Positions 1 through 7,452 are shown, numbered from the stretch's first letter. The stretch: DNA of 9,600 bases from an uncultured Erysipelotrichaceae bacterium (GCA_937893115.1 CALBGK010000095.1:1-9600), one strand, 5' to 3'. The notes: generated by a model from the sequence alone, not told the origin. A program made the numbers and translations.

Positions 1-2650
1 CACAAATATATGGAATATCGTTTTCCAAAGTTGATAGTATTTTGATGGTCGACACCATCTCTGAGTCAACGCTGTTATAACGGAAAACTATATCTGAAGA
101 TATTCCGATTGAATCTATCTTATCCTTAATCACTTCATAATCATTTGCATACCACTCTAAATATTGTTTAATAATCGGTATATACTTGCTTGCGATATTT
201 TCTGGATCATCTTGGTCTAGATCAAAAAACTTCTTCCCTTGATGTTTATATATCAATTCATCCCAATATAAAGCACATTGTTTTTTAAGTGAATCTAACT
301 TTAATATGTTAATTATCAATTCGCAGTCTTCTCTGCTTTGAGGATTTCGGCCATTAATACTAGCACCATTTAATGCTATCTCTAAACTCTTTTTATTAAA
401 TAAGAATGCCAATTTATTGATTTTGCCATCTTGAGAAAAATTATTACGCAGATGTTCTATGGCTTTTTCAAATCCTGAATCTTCGCTCAATATAATGACT
501 TCTTTTCCGAATTTAGCAGCAGCAACTTTTTCTGCAAATTCACATGTTTCTTCAATTTGGTCAATGAGCTTATTCCATCTTTCTCTATATGCACCACCTT
601 TTTTGCCATCTATTGCGCAATATTGCATCCAAGGATCTAAATTTGCATATTTTTGAACGTCATTCCTCAGTTCCTTAACTAAATCCACAGACGGATATTT
701 TAGTGAGAACTTTCCAAAATCTCCGCTAAATGAAATCTCCTTTTTGATTGGGTGTGATTTTATAACCCACTCTTTTGTTTTAGCGATTACACTAATTGTA
801 TTTTTAAGCGAAACTAATTCATTACATTTCTTATCGAAAGCATCAGGATTAAGAAGTTCTTTAGGATCAGGGATACCACTTCTAAGTTCTGATTCTTCTT
901 CTACACTTATATTTTTGTTGCTCTGATAAAGCTCTGTAAGTTCAGTAAAGTTTAAAGGCAATGGTACATCTAATTCTACTCTGCCAGGAATATAAGATAA
1001 TTTATCACTATTATCTTGCACAAATTTAGCCATTTCCGAAGGAGAAATGCTTTCACCATTATAAACAATAGAATTACTTTCTTGGTTAATAATAGTAAAC
1101 AGGGTTTTTCTTACCTTAGCTAATTCTTTAATAACTTTTTTTCTGCTTTCTTGTAGCTTATCCATTTCTTTTTTAATAGAAAATGAATTCGCCTTTCCCA
1201 TAAACTCTGTAATTCCATCAATAGAGTGTTCCATATCTTTATTGGAACCTTCTATCAAAGATACGCAAAGATCTTGTATGCCCGGAACCAATTTATCTTT
1301 TAGTACAGCTAAAGCTTTTGATGTATGACTTGTAACTAATACATTTTTACCTTGTGCCAAAAAATGACCTAACAAATTAGCGATTGTATGAGTTTTTCCT
1401 GTTCCTGGAGGTCCTTGTACTAAAACTGCATTATATTTCTCAATACGACGAGCTATTTCAAGTTGCTCGCTATTTGCTTCTTTAGATAACAAAATATCAG
1501 CACTCTCACCGCCTACTGAAGCCAGTCTTTCTTCGATCGATATTTCATTTATCTCATCAGGAATTTCAGATACTCCGCCTTCGATAATATCTTTGATCGG
1601 GCTCGGTAAGTATCCGTTCTCTATTATATCCTTGATAACCCGCTCAATCGCTTTAGTATAATCATCTGACCGTTTCCTCATTATAAAGCATGGCCTTTGA
1701 TAGATAAGATATTTATCGTTTTTATCCCACCCTTCTGGGACTCCTTCTCTAGAAAATTTACTATCTGACGAAATCCTTTTAGTAAATTTATCTAGAAACT
1801 TGGGAAATTCAACTCGATCTAGAGGATGATAATCATTTAGACTCATTTCAGAATTTAAATTATTGATGGAGATTAAATCGATATCTTTTAAATCCTTAAA
1901 CAAAGACACAAATATTTCTGTATCTTCTTCACCATCTTCAATATAGATAGTATTATCATTAACATCTAGTTCAATCTTGACTCGTCTAGTGATAATCGGA
2001 TGATCCATCTCTTTGTCATCTCTTACACGAAAAAAGCCGTCAGCAACGATCAATTCATTGCCTTCAGCATCACGTTCAAACTCATTATATACTGCTCTAA
2101 GCCGATGAAATAGATCTCTAGTTTTGCTAAGCAGTTTTTGCCTTTTTTGCCATTCATTGCGAAGCAATAACCAATCATTATATTTTTGAACCCTACTAGC
2201 ATCATCTTCGAAGTATTCCTTATATAATTTTTGTTCTTGATCAACACGTTTAGCAAAATCACTTCTTTCTTTAACAGAGCTAGTTAACTTATCTAGTGGT
2301 ATTAATTTATAATCATGAATATTAACTTCTGACTTATAGTCATCCCATCCGCGTTTAAACCATGATTCAATTTCAGAATCAGGTACTGGGCATTTTTCAA
2401 TATCAGGTTTGTGAACAGCCAATAAATAATTTGGTGTACTACTTGTATCATCCACATCAACTCTATCTCTATAGTACAGTTTGATGTTTTCGTCATCTTC
2501 AGGTAAAGAATCAATATAAAGAACATATGAATAATCGCTGACATCCTTAATTAATTTTTGCCAACTTTTGTTAACTTCTAAAACATATCTAAATAATGAA
2601 GCCGCCTTTTCTCTTGTGGATATTTTTTCATCAACACCAAATTCTGCCAT
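1..2650 (-). CDS. Large SF1 (Upf1/Dna2-like) helicase, N-terminal 883 codons; runs off the window
   Basis: The frame is open with no stop from the ATG at 2650 to the left edge, so the C-terminus lies outside. The start is well supported: GAAAGGAA (2660-2667) sits 9 bases upstream, and a good promoter and a terminator lie before it. Residues 1 to about 380 are a helical and beta-rich N-terminal region I cannot assign. A Q-motif-like stretch (NSEQ, Q396) precedes the Walker A motif GPPGTGKT (413-420) and motif Ia VLVTSHTSKAL (437-447), the signature of AAA_11-type superfamily 1 helicases. A charged coiled-coil-like insert follows (about 470-530). Motif II and the later helicase motifs have not appeared by residue 883, so the whole protein is probably well over 1000 residues. 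It is an ATP-driven cytoplasmic nucleic-acid translocase. Large proteins of this class often end in a nuclease domain and occur in defence islands. A defence role here is inference only. Confidence 0.9.
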   Translation of the reverse strand, partial: MAEFGVDEKISTREKAASLFRYVLEVNKSWQKLIKDVSDYSYVLYIDSLPEDDENIKLYYRDRVDVDDTSSTPNYLLAVHKPDIEKCPVPDSEIESWFKRGWDDYKSEVNIHDYKLIPLDKLTSSVKERSDFAKRVDQEQKLYKEYFEDDASRVQKYNDWLLLRNEWQKRQKLLSKTRDLFHRLRAVYNEFERDAEGNELIVADGFFRVRDDKEMDHPIITRRVKIELDVNDNTIYIEDGEEDTEIFVSLFKDLKDIDLISINNLNSEMSLNDYHPLDRVEFPKFLDKFTKRISSDSKFSREGVPEGWDKNDKYLIYQRPCFIMRKRSDDYTKAIERVIKDIIENGYLPSPIKDIIEGGVSEIPDEINEISIEERLASVGGESADILLSKEANSEQLEIARRIEKYNAVLVQGPPGTGKTHTIANLLGHFLAQGKNVLVTSHTSKALAVLKDKLVPGIQDLCVSLIEGSNKDMEHSIDGITEFMGKANSFSIKKEMDKLQESRKKVIKELAKVRKTLFTIINQESNSIVYNGESISPSEMAKFVQDNSDKLSYIPGRVELDVPLPLNFTELTELYQSNKNISVEEESELRSGIPDPKELLNPDAFDKKCNELVSLKNTISVIAKTKEWVIKSHPIKKEISFSGDFGKFSLKYPSVDLVKELRNDVQKYANLDPWMQYCAIDGKKGGAYRERWNKLIDQIEETCEFAEKVAAAKFGKEVIILSEDSGFEKAIEHLRNNFSQDGKINKLAFLFNKKSLEIALNGASINGRNPQSREDCELIINILKLDSLKKQCALYWDELIYKHQGKKFFDLDQDDPENIASKYIPIIKQYLEWYANDYEVIKDKIDSIGISSDIVFRYNSVDSEMVSTIKILSTLENDIPYIC

Positions 2651-2730
2651 TGTATATATTTCCTTTCAATCAGTTAATAAAGGCACAATGATATTATTTT
2701 CATTATGCTAGATATAATAATTCATTTAAA

Positions 2731-2759
2731 AGTATATCCCCCCTCCCGCCTTTTTACAA
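2731..2759 (-). promoter_or_regulatory. Sigma-A-type promoter for the helicase gene, with a G-rich spacer
   Basis: On the minus strand, TTGTAA (plus 2754-2759) and TATACT (plus 2731-2736) are separated by exactly 17 bases, a good -35/-10 pair. Transcription would start near 2724, giving a leader of about 75 bases before the ATG at 2650. The spacer contains GGCGGGAGGGGGG, extremely G-rich for this AT-rich window. It lies downstream of the terminator of the preceding gene, so the helicase is probably its own transcription unit. Confidence 0.6.
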
Positions 2760-2770
2760 CCGATTACAAT

Positions 2771-2794
2771 AAAAAAGGTGCATTTATAGCACCT
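2771..2794 (-). terminator. Rho-independent terminator after the CysK-CysE gene
   Basis: On the minus strand the 6-bp stem AGGTGC/GCACCT (plus 2789-2794 with 2776-2781) closes a 7-base loop and is followed at once by a run of T (plus 2771-2776 is all A). It lies about 70 bases past the stop codon of the cysteine biosynthesis gene and just upstream of the helicase promoter, so it separates the two transcription units. Confidence 0.8.
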
Positions 2795-2862
2795 AATAGG
2801 ACTTACGTTAATGTAAATTAACCGAAAAGATACAATTTCATCTAGGAGATAATTGCAATTTA

Positions 2863-4590
2863 TTACTTTTTATCTTCATTAAGTGGCTTAATAATTAGAC
2901 CACAATTCTTAACCATAGCTAAAGAATTAGCAGGAATACTCTTAGAGATAAAGGCATTACCACCAACGATACTGTTTTCTCCAACTACTACCTTTCCACC
3001 CAATACTGTCGCATTGGCATAGATAGTTACATTATCTTCTATTGTCGGATGTCTTTTAACACCTCTAAGTGTCTCGGCATGGTCAGTACTAATAGCTCCT
3101 AATGTTACACCTTGATATACCTTAACTCTTTTACCAATAATAGTAGTTTCGCCAATTACAACCCCTGTGCCATGGTCAATGAAGAAAGCTTCATCTATCT
3201 TGGCGCCTGGGTTTATATCAATGCCTGTTGCACTATGAGCTAATTCTGACATTAATCTAGGAAGATAGGGAATCTGTAATTCATACATCGCATGAGCTAG
3301 ACGATAAATAAGTATGGCATAAAAGCCTGGATAAGCTAAGATAATTTCTTCTTTTGATTCACATGCGGGATCACTTTCATAGAAGAAATCCAAATCTTTA
3401 GCTAATTGGGGAATGATGATAGTAAATTTCTTAAATAATTCATCTACTATTGCTTCATCATACTTTTCATTCTTATAGCTAAAGACTTTATCGATAAGCT
3501 TAGCGACAAAGGCATATATCTCATTAAAACTTAAATCAGTCTTATAGAATGAGGGAATCATTAAAGAACGTAAATAATTAGTTAAACTAATTACTTCTTT
3601 ACGGTCAATATGTTCATCAGCGCTAGCGAATAAAGGATATTCTTTTAAACTATTATCGATAATATCTTTAATATTAGTCATATATTCCTTCAAGGACAAA
3701 TAGCGATCAAAGGAATCTGGTAATATCACTACAATCTTTTTGTTTTTTTCCTTTTTAGCTTTACTTATAGCAATGCTTAAAGCTGCGCCTGAAGAAATAC
3801 CTGAGAATATCCCTTCATGGCGATGCAACAATTTCATGGCACTAAGTGACTCTTCATAAGTCACAGTTTCCATTTCATCAATGAGATTTTGAGCTAAGAT
3901 TTCTGGTATAAAATTAGCACCAATGCCTTGTATCTTATGTGGTCCAGCTATACCTTTTGTGATAAGTGGTGAATCAGCTGGCTCAACACCAATAACTTTC
4001 ACATTTAAGCCTTGTTCCTTAAAATATCTTGCTGTTCCACTAATTGTTCCACCAGTACCAATACCAGCTACAAAATAATCAAATTCTTTTAAATCATCAA
4101 TAATCTCTTTAGCTGTATTTTCATAATGGGATAAAGGATTATTTACGTTTTCAAATTGAGAAGTTAAAAAATGATTAGGATATAAATCTTTAAGTTCTTC
4201 CACCTTTTCTTTAGCTCCAGCCATACCCCTTTTACCATCTGATAAAACTACTTCTGCTCCATAAGCTTTCATCATTCTAATTCTTTCTTTACTCATGGTA
4301 TCAGGCATGACAACAATCATCTTTAAGCCTAGATTAGCTGCAATCATGCTTAAACCGATACCCATATTACCTGAAGTCTCTTCAATTATGATTGCATCTT
4401 TATTTATCTTTCCTGACTTAAGAGCTTCATCTATCATCTTATAAGCCGCTCTATCTTTAACACTGCCACTTGGATTAAAGAATTCTACCTTGGCATAGAT
4501 ATCACTTTCTAAATTAAGCTCTTCTTTAATTCTATCTAATCTAACTAATGGTGTATTACCAATAGTATCTAATATTGTCTTGTATATCAT
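2863..4590 (-). CDS. Bifunctional cysteine synthase / serine O-acetyltransferase (CysK-CysE fusion)
   Basis: This 575-residue cytoplasmic protein joins the last two enzymes of cysteine synthesis. Residues 1 to about 310 are a PLP-dependent O-acetylserine sulfhydrylase, which makes cysteine from O-acetylserine and sulfide. It has the PLP lysine K45 in PSGSVKDR, the substrate loop TSGN (72-75), the phosphate-binding GTGGTISG (178-185), and GPHKIQGIGA. Residues of about 311-575 are a serine acetyltransferase of the EpsC type, which makes O-acetylserine from serine and acetyl-CoA. It has a helical N-terminal part, then a left-handed hexapeptide beta-helix, with likely catalytic D458 (TGIDI), H473 (IDHGTG) and H514 (KRHP). 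AAGGAG lies about 10 bases before the ATG. The gene follows the radical SAM gene by 65 bases and ends in a terminator. The order, CysK first, is opposite to the reaction order. No deletion or missing catalytic residue is visible in either half. Confidence 0.93.
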   Translation of the reverse strand: MIYKTILDTIGNTPLVRLDRIKEELNLESDIYAKVEFFNPSGSVKDRAAYKMIDEALKSGKINKDAIIIEETSGNMGIGLSMIAANLGLKMIVVMPDTMSKERIRMMKAYGAEVVLSDGKRGMAGAKEKVEELKDLYPNHFLTSQFENVNNPLSHYENTAKEIIDDLKEFDYFVAGIGTGGTISGTARYFKEQGLNVKVIGVEPADSPLITKGIAGPHKIQGIGANFIPEILAQNLIDEMETVTYEESLSAMKLLHRHEGIFSGISSGAALSIAISKAKKEKNKKIVVILPDSFDRYLSLKEYMTNIKDIIDNSLKEYPLFASADEHIDRKEVISLTNYLRSLMIPSFYKTDLSFNEIYAFVAKLIDKVFSYKNEKYDEAIVDELFKKFTIIIPQLAKDLDFFYESDPACESKEEIILAYPGFYAILIYRLAHAMYELQIPYLPRLMSELAHSATGIDINPGAKIDEAFFIDHGTGVVIGETTIIGKRVKVYQGVTLGAISTDHAETLRGVKRHPTIEDNVTIYANATVLGGKVVVGENSIVGGNAFISKSIPANSLAMVKNCGLIIKPLNEDKK

Positions 4591-4655
4591 CTAAAATAAT
4601 CTCCTTAGTGAATTCATTCTAACCTAAGCTATATTTTTTGCAACTAATATACAGC

Positions 4656-5522
4656 TTATCTCTTCTTAACAATTTCTTCATGATAGAAATAATTAATAAC
4701 TACTGGCTTATCTTTGCTATCAACTTTAAACGAATCATCATTTCTTAAATATCTTAAACCTTCACTTTCACAATAAGCTTTAATATCTTCATTTAACTTA
4801 TACCAGTAAGTTTTATTTCCATGGATATAAATATCTTCATATAAAGGATATAATCTAGGATAATTATCTTTAATATAATTTAGGATTACTGGCTTAAATT
4901 CTCCTCTTAGATTTAAATTTTCTAACCAGATATAATTACAATAATCCTTACACCTATCTATTATCTTCTTTACATCTGTAATACCTGGAAAGATAGGTGA
5001 TATGAAACAGGTAGTTATTATGCCTACTTCATGAAATTTACGCATAGCTTCTATCTTTCTTTCGATAGATACGGAATAATCCATATCTTTTCTAAATTCT
5101 TCATCTAGGGTATTAATAGACCATGAAACTCTAGCTTCAGGATATTCTTTAATAAGATCTATATCTCTAAGTATCAAATCTGATTTAGTAGCTATACTTA
5201 GCTTAGCTTTACTATCTTTCATCTCTTCTAAGAAAGCCCTCGTCCTTTGATATTTCATCTCTAAGGGCATATAAGGGTCAGTGACTGAACCAATAAATAA
5301 TTCTTTGTCTCTATACTTATTTGAACTTTTAATCGCATCCCAATACTTCACATCGACGAAAGTGCCCCAATCTTCTTGATGATTAGTAAATCTTTTTATA
5401 AAAGACGCATAACAATATTTACACCCATGACTACATCCCACATAAGGATTGACTGAATAGTCAGACACGGGCAAGTTAGATTTATTAATAACACTTTTAA
5501 CTTTTATCTCTTTAATTATCAT
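4656..5522 (-). CDS. SPL-family radical SAM protein (spore photoproduct lyase-related)
   Basis: The 288-residue protein begins with a short strand region, then GCSHGCKYCYA with the radical-SAM cysteines C30, C34 and C37 (CxxxCxxC), which should bind a [4Fe-4S] cluster and S-adenosylmethionine. The segments IGSVTDPY, SIATKSDL and VSWSINTLDEEF follow and are typical of the COG1533 (SPL-like) group. True spore photoproduct lyases are somewhat longer and repair UV-damaged spore DNA. Short members like this one have no settled function, so I do not assign that reaction. It starts 15 bases after the GNAT gene, so the two are probably co-transcribed. The ribosome-binding site is weak (AGAGAAAA). The fold assignment is secure, the substrate unknown. 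Confidence 0.88.
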   Translation of the reverse strand: MIIKEIKVKSVINKSNLPVSDYSVNPYVGCSHGCKYCYASFIKRFTNHQEDWGTFVDVKYWDAIKSSNKYRDKELFIGSVTDPYMPLEMKYQRTRAFLEEMKDSKAKLSIATKSDLILRDIDLIKEYPEARVSWSINTLDEEFRKDMDYSVSIERKIEAMRKFHEVGIITTCFISPIFPGITDVKKIIDRCKDYCNYIWLENLNLRGEFKPVILNYIKDNYPRLYPLYEDIYIHGNKTYWYKLNEDIKAYCESEGLRYLRNDDSFKVDSKDKPVVINYFYHEEIVKKR

Positions 5523-5537
5523 AAGTTTTCTCTATCG

Positions 5538-6194
5538 CTAGATGCCATATTTTTTTCTTATGCTGCTTATTGAACTTTCACCATCAAAAGTACGACCTTC
5601 TTTTATATCAGTAAGACCACTCAAAATTTCCTTTGCCTCTATTATCTTATTAATATCATTCTCATATAAATATTTAAGGTAGGTTTCATCATTGTCATTA
5701 AAACTAAGCTGATACATTTTAAAAATAACTGGATAGTTTTTAGGTTTCCAAAATTCTTCATAGGAATAACGATAAGTCATACCTATGCTTTCCATTACTC
5801 TTCCACTTCTAATATTTTTAATATCATGTGTGGCTGTTATATAAGGCAATCCTTCTTTTTTAACTAAGTCTACGATAACTCTTGCAGCTTCGCTAGTAAT
5901 ACCTTTGTGCCAATGTTCTTTACGCAAAGCATATCCTAAGTCATGGCTCTCATCTTCACTAACTTTTATATAGCCGATAGGATAATCGTTCTCTTTTAAA
6001 CATATTGCAAAAGCATATTTATCATATTTAAACCTATCTTCATAAAAGCTATATGTTTCTTCTATAGTTTTAATAGGAAACCATGGTAAAAAAGTATTTA
6101 CTTCTTCATCACTCAATAATTGATAAAGTGCTTCTATATCGCTTTCTTTAAATCTTCTTAAAATTAATCTATCTGTATACATCTTTAATATCAT
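5538..6194 (-). CDS. GNAT acetyltransferase (RimJ/RimL type) with an antitoxin-like C-terminal tail
   Basis: Residues 1 to about 168 are a GCN5-related acetyltransferase: TDRLILRRF near the start, IGYIKVSED, GYALRKEHWHKGITSEAA (the acetyl-CoA loop region) and the RSGRVMESIGM motif of the RimJ/RimL group. It should transfer acetyl from acetyl-CoA to an amine, possibly a protein N-terminus or small molecule, in the cytoplasm. A 50-residue tail follows. It contains DINKIIEAKEILSGL and DIKEGRTFDGESSISSIRKK and recalls the C-terminal part of small type II antitoxins. Met1 and Met5 are both possible starts. Neither has a clear Shine-Dalgarno sequence, and Met5 gives the usual family start (MYTDRLILRR). 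The radical SAM gene follows after 15 bases. Confidence 0.87.
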   Translation of the reverse strand: MILKMYTDRLILRRFKESDIEALYQLLSDEEVNTFLPWFPIKTIEETYSFYEDRFKYDKYAFAICLKENDYPIGYIKVSEDESHDLGYALRKEHWHKGITSEAARVIVDLVKKEGLPYITATHDIKNIRSGRVMESIGMTYRYSYEEFWKPKNYPVIFKMYQLSFNDNDETYLKYLYENDINKIIEAKEILSGLTDIKEGRTFDGESSISSIRKKYGI

Positions 6195-6207
6195 AGTCTA
6201 CAAGTTA

Positions 6208-6236
6208 ATTGTACAATCTTATTTATGAGTAATAAA
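6208..6236 (-). promoter_or_regulatory. Weak candidate promoter for the GNAT-radical SAM-cysteine gene cluster
   Basis: On the minus strand, TACAAT (plus 6208-6213) is a good -10 element. Seventeen bases upstream is TTTATT (plus 6231-6236), which matches the -35 consensus at only three positions. Transcription would begin about six bases before the Met1 ATG, implying a nearly leaderless message, or a start at Met5. It overlaps the end of the nuclease relic. It is offered mainly because a promoter is needed here and no better one is visible. Confidence 0.25.
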
Positions 6237-6501
6237 CTTGGCGGAGTTTTTTCTCCAATTTCTCTTTTATCTTACTTTCGGTGGTATTGAATCTAATCAA
6301 AGGTAACTCAGCTTTATCAAAAATATGATTTTTTATCTGATCTCTTTTATATTGCGTTGTACCTTCTTTATGAAATTCATAACCATCTATTTCAACTGCT
6401 AAAATTGGATTTTTAGTAGTTTTACTATATATTAATATATCGACATGAGAAAGCTTCGTATCAATAATATCAAATGAGTTGCATCTTTTACTAAATAATA
6501 G
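6223..6501 (-). pseudogene. C-terminal relic of a helicase-associated PD-(D/E)xK nuclease (DUF2726-like)
   Basis: Ninety-two codons are open between stops, but there is no ATG in frame and the reading frame is closed by TAA just upstream (6502-6504). The peptide contains HVDILIYSKTTKNPILAVEIDGYEFH and then GTTQYKRDQIKNHIF and LPLIRF. This D21...E37-x-D39 layout followed by RD and LIRF is the pattern of DUF2726/DUF559/Vsr-type endonuclease domains at the C-terminus of large SF1 helicases. It ends naturally at TAA (6223-6225). What remains is the tail of a longer gene whose 5' part is gone. Helicase sequence of this kind also begins at 2650, on the same strand. Whether the relic is paralogous to that gene cannot be judged because its C-terminus is outside the window. 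Confidence 0.72.
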
Positions 6502-6784
6502 TTATTTTATATAAATTATATAAGCTATAACATACAAGATTATTTATAAAATGTTATTATATAGGCAATAAGTGTAGAATAAAGTTATTACTACATAAGA
6601 ATTAGACATACCATTCTCATATTTTAGAGAAATATGCATAGATAGAACAGGGATAATACAGCTCCAATGATAATCGTTATGGTAATGCGATTAAGAAACA
6701 TATTAAAGAGTACAACAAGCTGATATTAATAATAAATAAAGTACTTATAGTTTATTGAAATCCAAATAGGAGAAAAAGATTGAA
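6502..6784. other. AT-rich gene-less stretch, degenerate
   Basis: I find no gene with a start and a plausible length here. The part near the relic (6505-6600) is very AT-rich. A plus-strand stretch is open from 6657 to 6758 (NDNRYGNAIKKHIKEYNK in part) but has no start and several stops around it, so it may be a fragment of a decayed gene. The small ORF at 6785 has AGGAG 12 bases upstream (6768-6772), within this stretch. Confidence 0.5.
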
Positions 6785-6979
6785 ATGTGCCACAATAATG
6801 ATTTTTCCGATAAAGCGATTGCCTATATAAATAAAGTTAAAGAGATAGGAAAAGGAAAGAAGGAAGAATTAGACAAGTTGTCTCTTCAAACTTATTCTGA
6901 TTATAGAACCGGAATACTTTCTGATAAAGAATATGGTTATATACATGCATTACTAATGGAATATCGCTACCCAAGATAA
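6785..6979 (+). CDS. Small hypothetical protein, 64 residues
   Basis: This is the only plausible plus-strand gene in the window. It starts at ATG after AGGAG with a rather long 12-base spacing, and an in-frame stop at 6767 fixes the upstream limit. The product is charged and probably helical, without signal peptide or membrane segment. Its second half (TYSDYRTGILSDKEYGYIHALLMEYRY) loosely recalls the 'YxxGxLSxEEY' helix of serine recombinases or a SHOCT-like module. That resemblance is too weak for a call, and the ORF could also be a remnant of such a protein. It sits alone in a decayed region. The gene call is moderate, its function unknown. Confidence 0.4.
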   Translation: MCHNNDFSDKAIAYINKVKEIGKGKKEELDKLSLQTYSDYRTGILSDKEYGYIHALLMEYRYPR

Positions 6980-7315
6980 TACAGATAAAAATTGAACATG
7001 TATTTATATATTATGGCCAAATGACATAGAGAAGGCAAAAGACTTCAATAAAGAATGTCATGATACCGAGCGATTTCTATTCTACTTGCTAAGCTGTGAC
7101 AGTAATATAAAGAAATTGTAAACAGACCAAAAGTATTAATTTCATCTTCAAACATAGCTCAGGCTCTTATTGCTGATGGCACCAATAATTAATTCTAAGC
7201 AACTCAGACGACTTCTTTGTGTTAACCTCGAGCGTTAGTTTAATCAGCGTATTTTGAAGATAATAAATGATTTCACTAAAAACGCATTAAAATACCTTGA
7301 GATAAATATAAATGA
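6980..7315. other. Gene-less stretch, probably decayed
   Basis: No reading frame of useful length is present on either strand. A plus-strand piece around 7110-7190 translates to IVNRPKVLISSSNIAQALI before a stop, which could be a fragment of an old gene but is too short to name. The region lies between a lone small ORF and a plus-strand terminator that has no clear gene. I see no long direct or inverted repeat. Confidence 0.5.
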
Positions 7316-7336
7316 GGACCTAAAAGGTCCCTTTTT
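7316..7336 (+). terminator. Rho-independent terminator, plus strand
   Basis: GGACCT (7316-7321) pairs with AGGTCC (7325-7330) across a 3-base AAA loop, followed by C and five T (7332-7336). The T run is only on the plus strand, so it ends rightward transcription. The nearest plus-strand gene ends 337 bases earlier, so it may be a leftover of a lost gene or the end of an unrecognised small RNA. Confidence 0.65.
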
Positions 7337-7403
7337 ACATACTGCTAGGATATAGTTTATTTCTGCGCCTATCTTTTTGCTACATCACCGTGACGTGGGC
7401 AAT

Positions 7404-7447
7404 ACAAACAAAAAGACTTGAAATCATGTTAATGATCTCAAGTCTTT
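7404..7447 (-). terminator. Strong terminator of the Fur-hydrogenase-rubrerythrin operon
   Basis: A 16-bp stem with one mismatch (plus 7412-7427 with 7432-7447; outer arms AAAGACTTGA and TCAAGTCTTT) closes a 4-base loop. On the minus strand it is followed by TTTTTGTTTG-like sequence. It lies just past the stop at 7453 and so ends the leftward redox operon, which shows that the broken rubrerythrin 3' part was once the operon's true end. Confidence 0.85.
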
Positions 7448-7452
7448 GATAA

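Noticed and set aside
459..926. Plus-strand frames at 459-656 and 744-926
   Set aside because: They lie inside the open helicase gene on the minus strand, have no ribosome-binding site and give low-complexity Ser/Leu-rich peptides, as expected for antisense shadows.
2050..2544. Minus-strand frames at 2050-2262 and 2302-2544
   Set aside because: They overlap the helicase coding sequence in another frame and yield Ile/Asn/Lys-rich peptides without recognisable motifs.
2800..2862. Partial palindrome (CAATT...AATTG) after the cysteine gene as an operator
   Set aside because: The arms match poorly and lie in AT-rich sequence where such repeats arise by chance, and a better terminator lies nearby.
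4625..4658. Imperfect inverted repeat between the radical SAM and cysteine genes as a terminator
   Set aside because: The stem is interrupted and AT-rich, includes the stop codon, and lacks a T tract on the minus strand, so termination is unlikely.
6657..6758. Open plus-strand stretch that might be a mobilisation or recombinase fragment
   Set aside because: It has no start codon and only 33 codons, and I could not match it firmly to any family.
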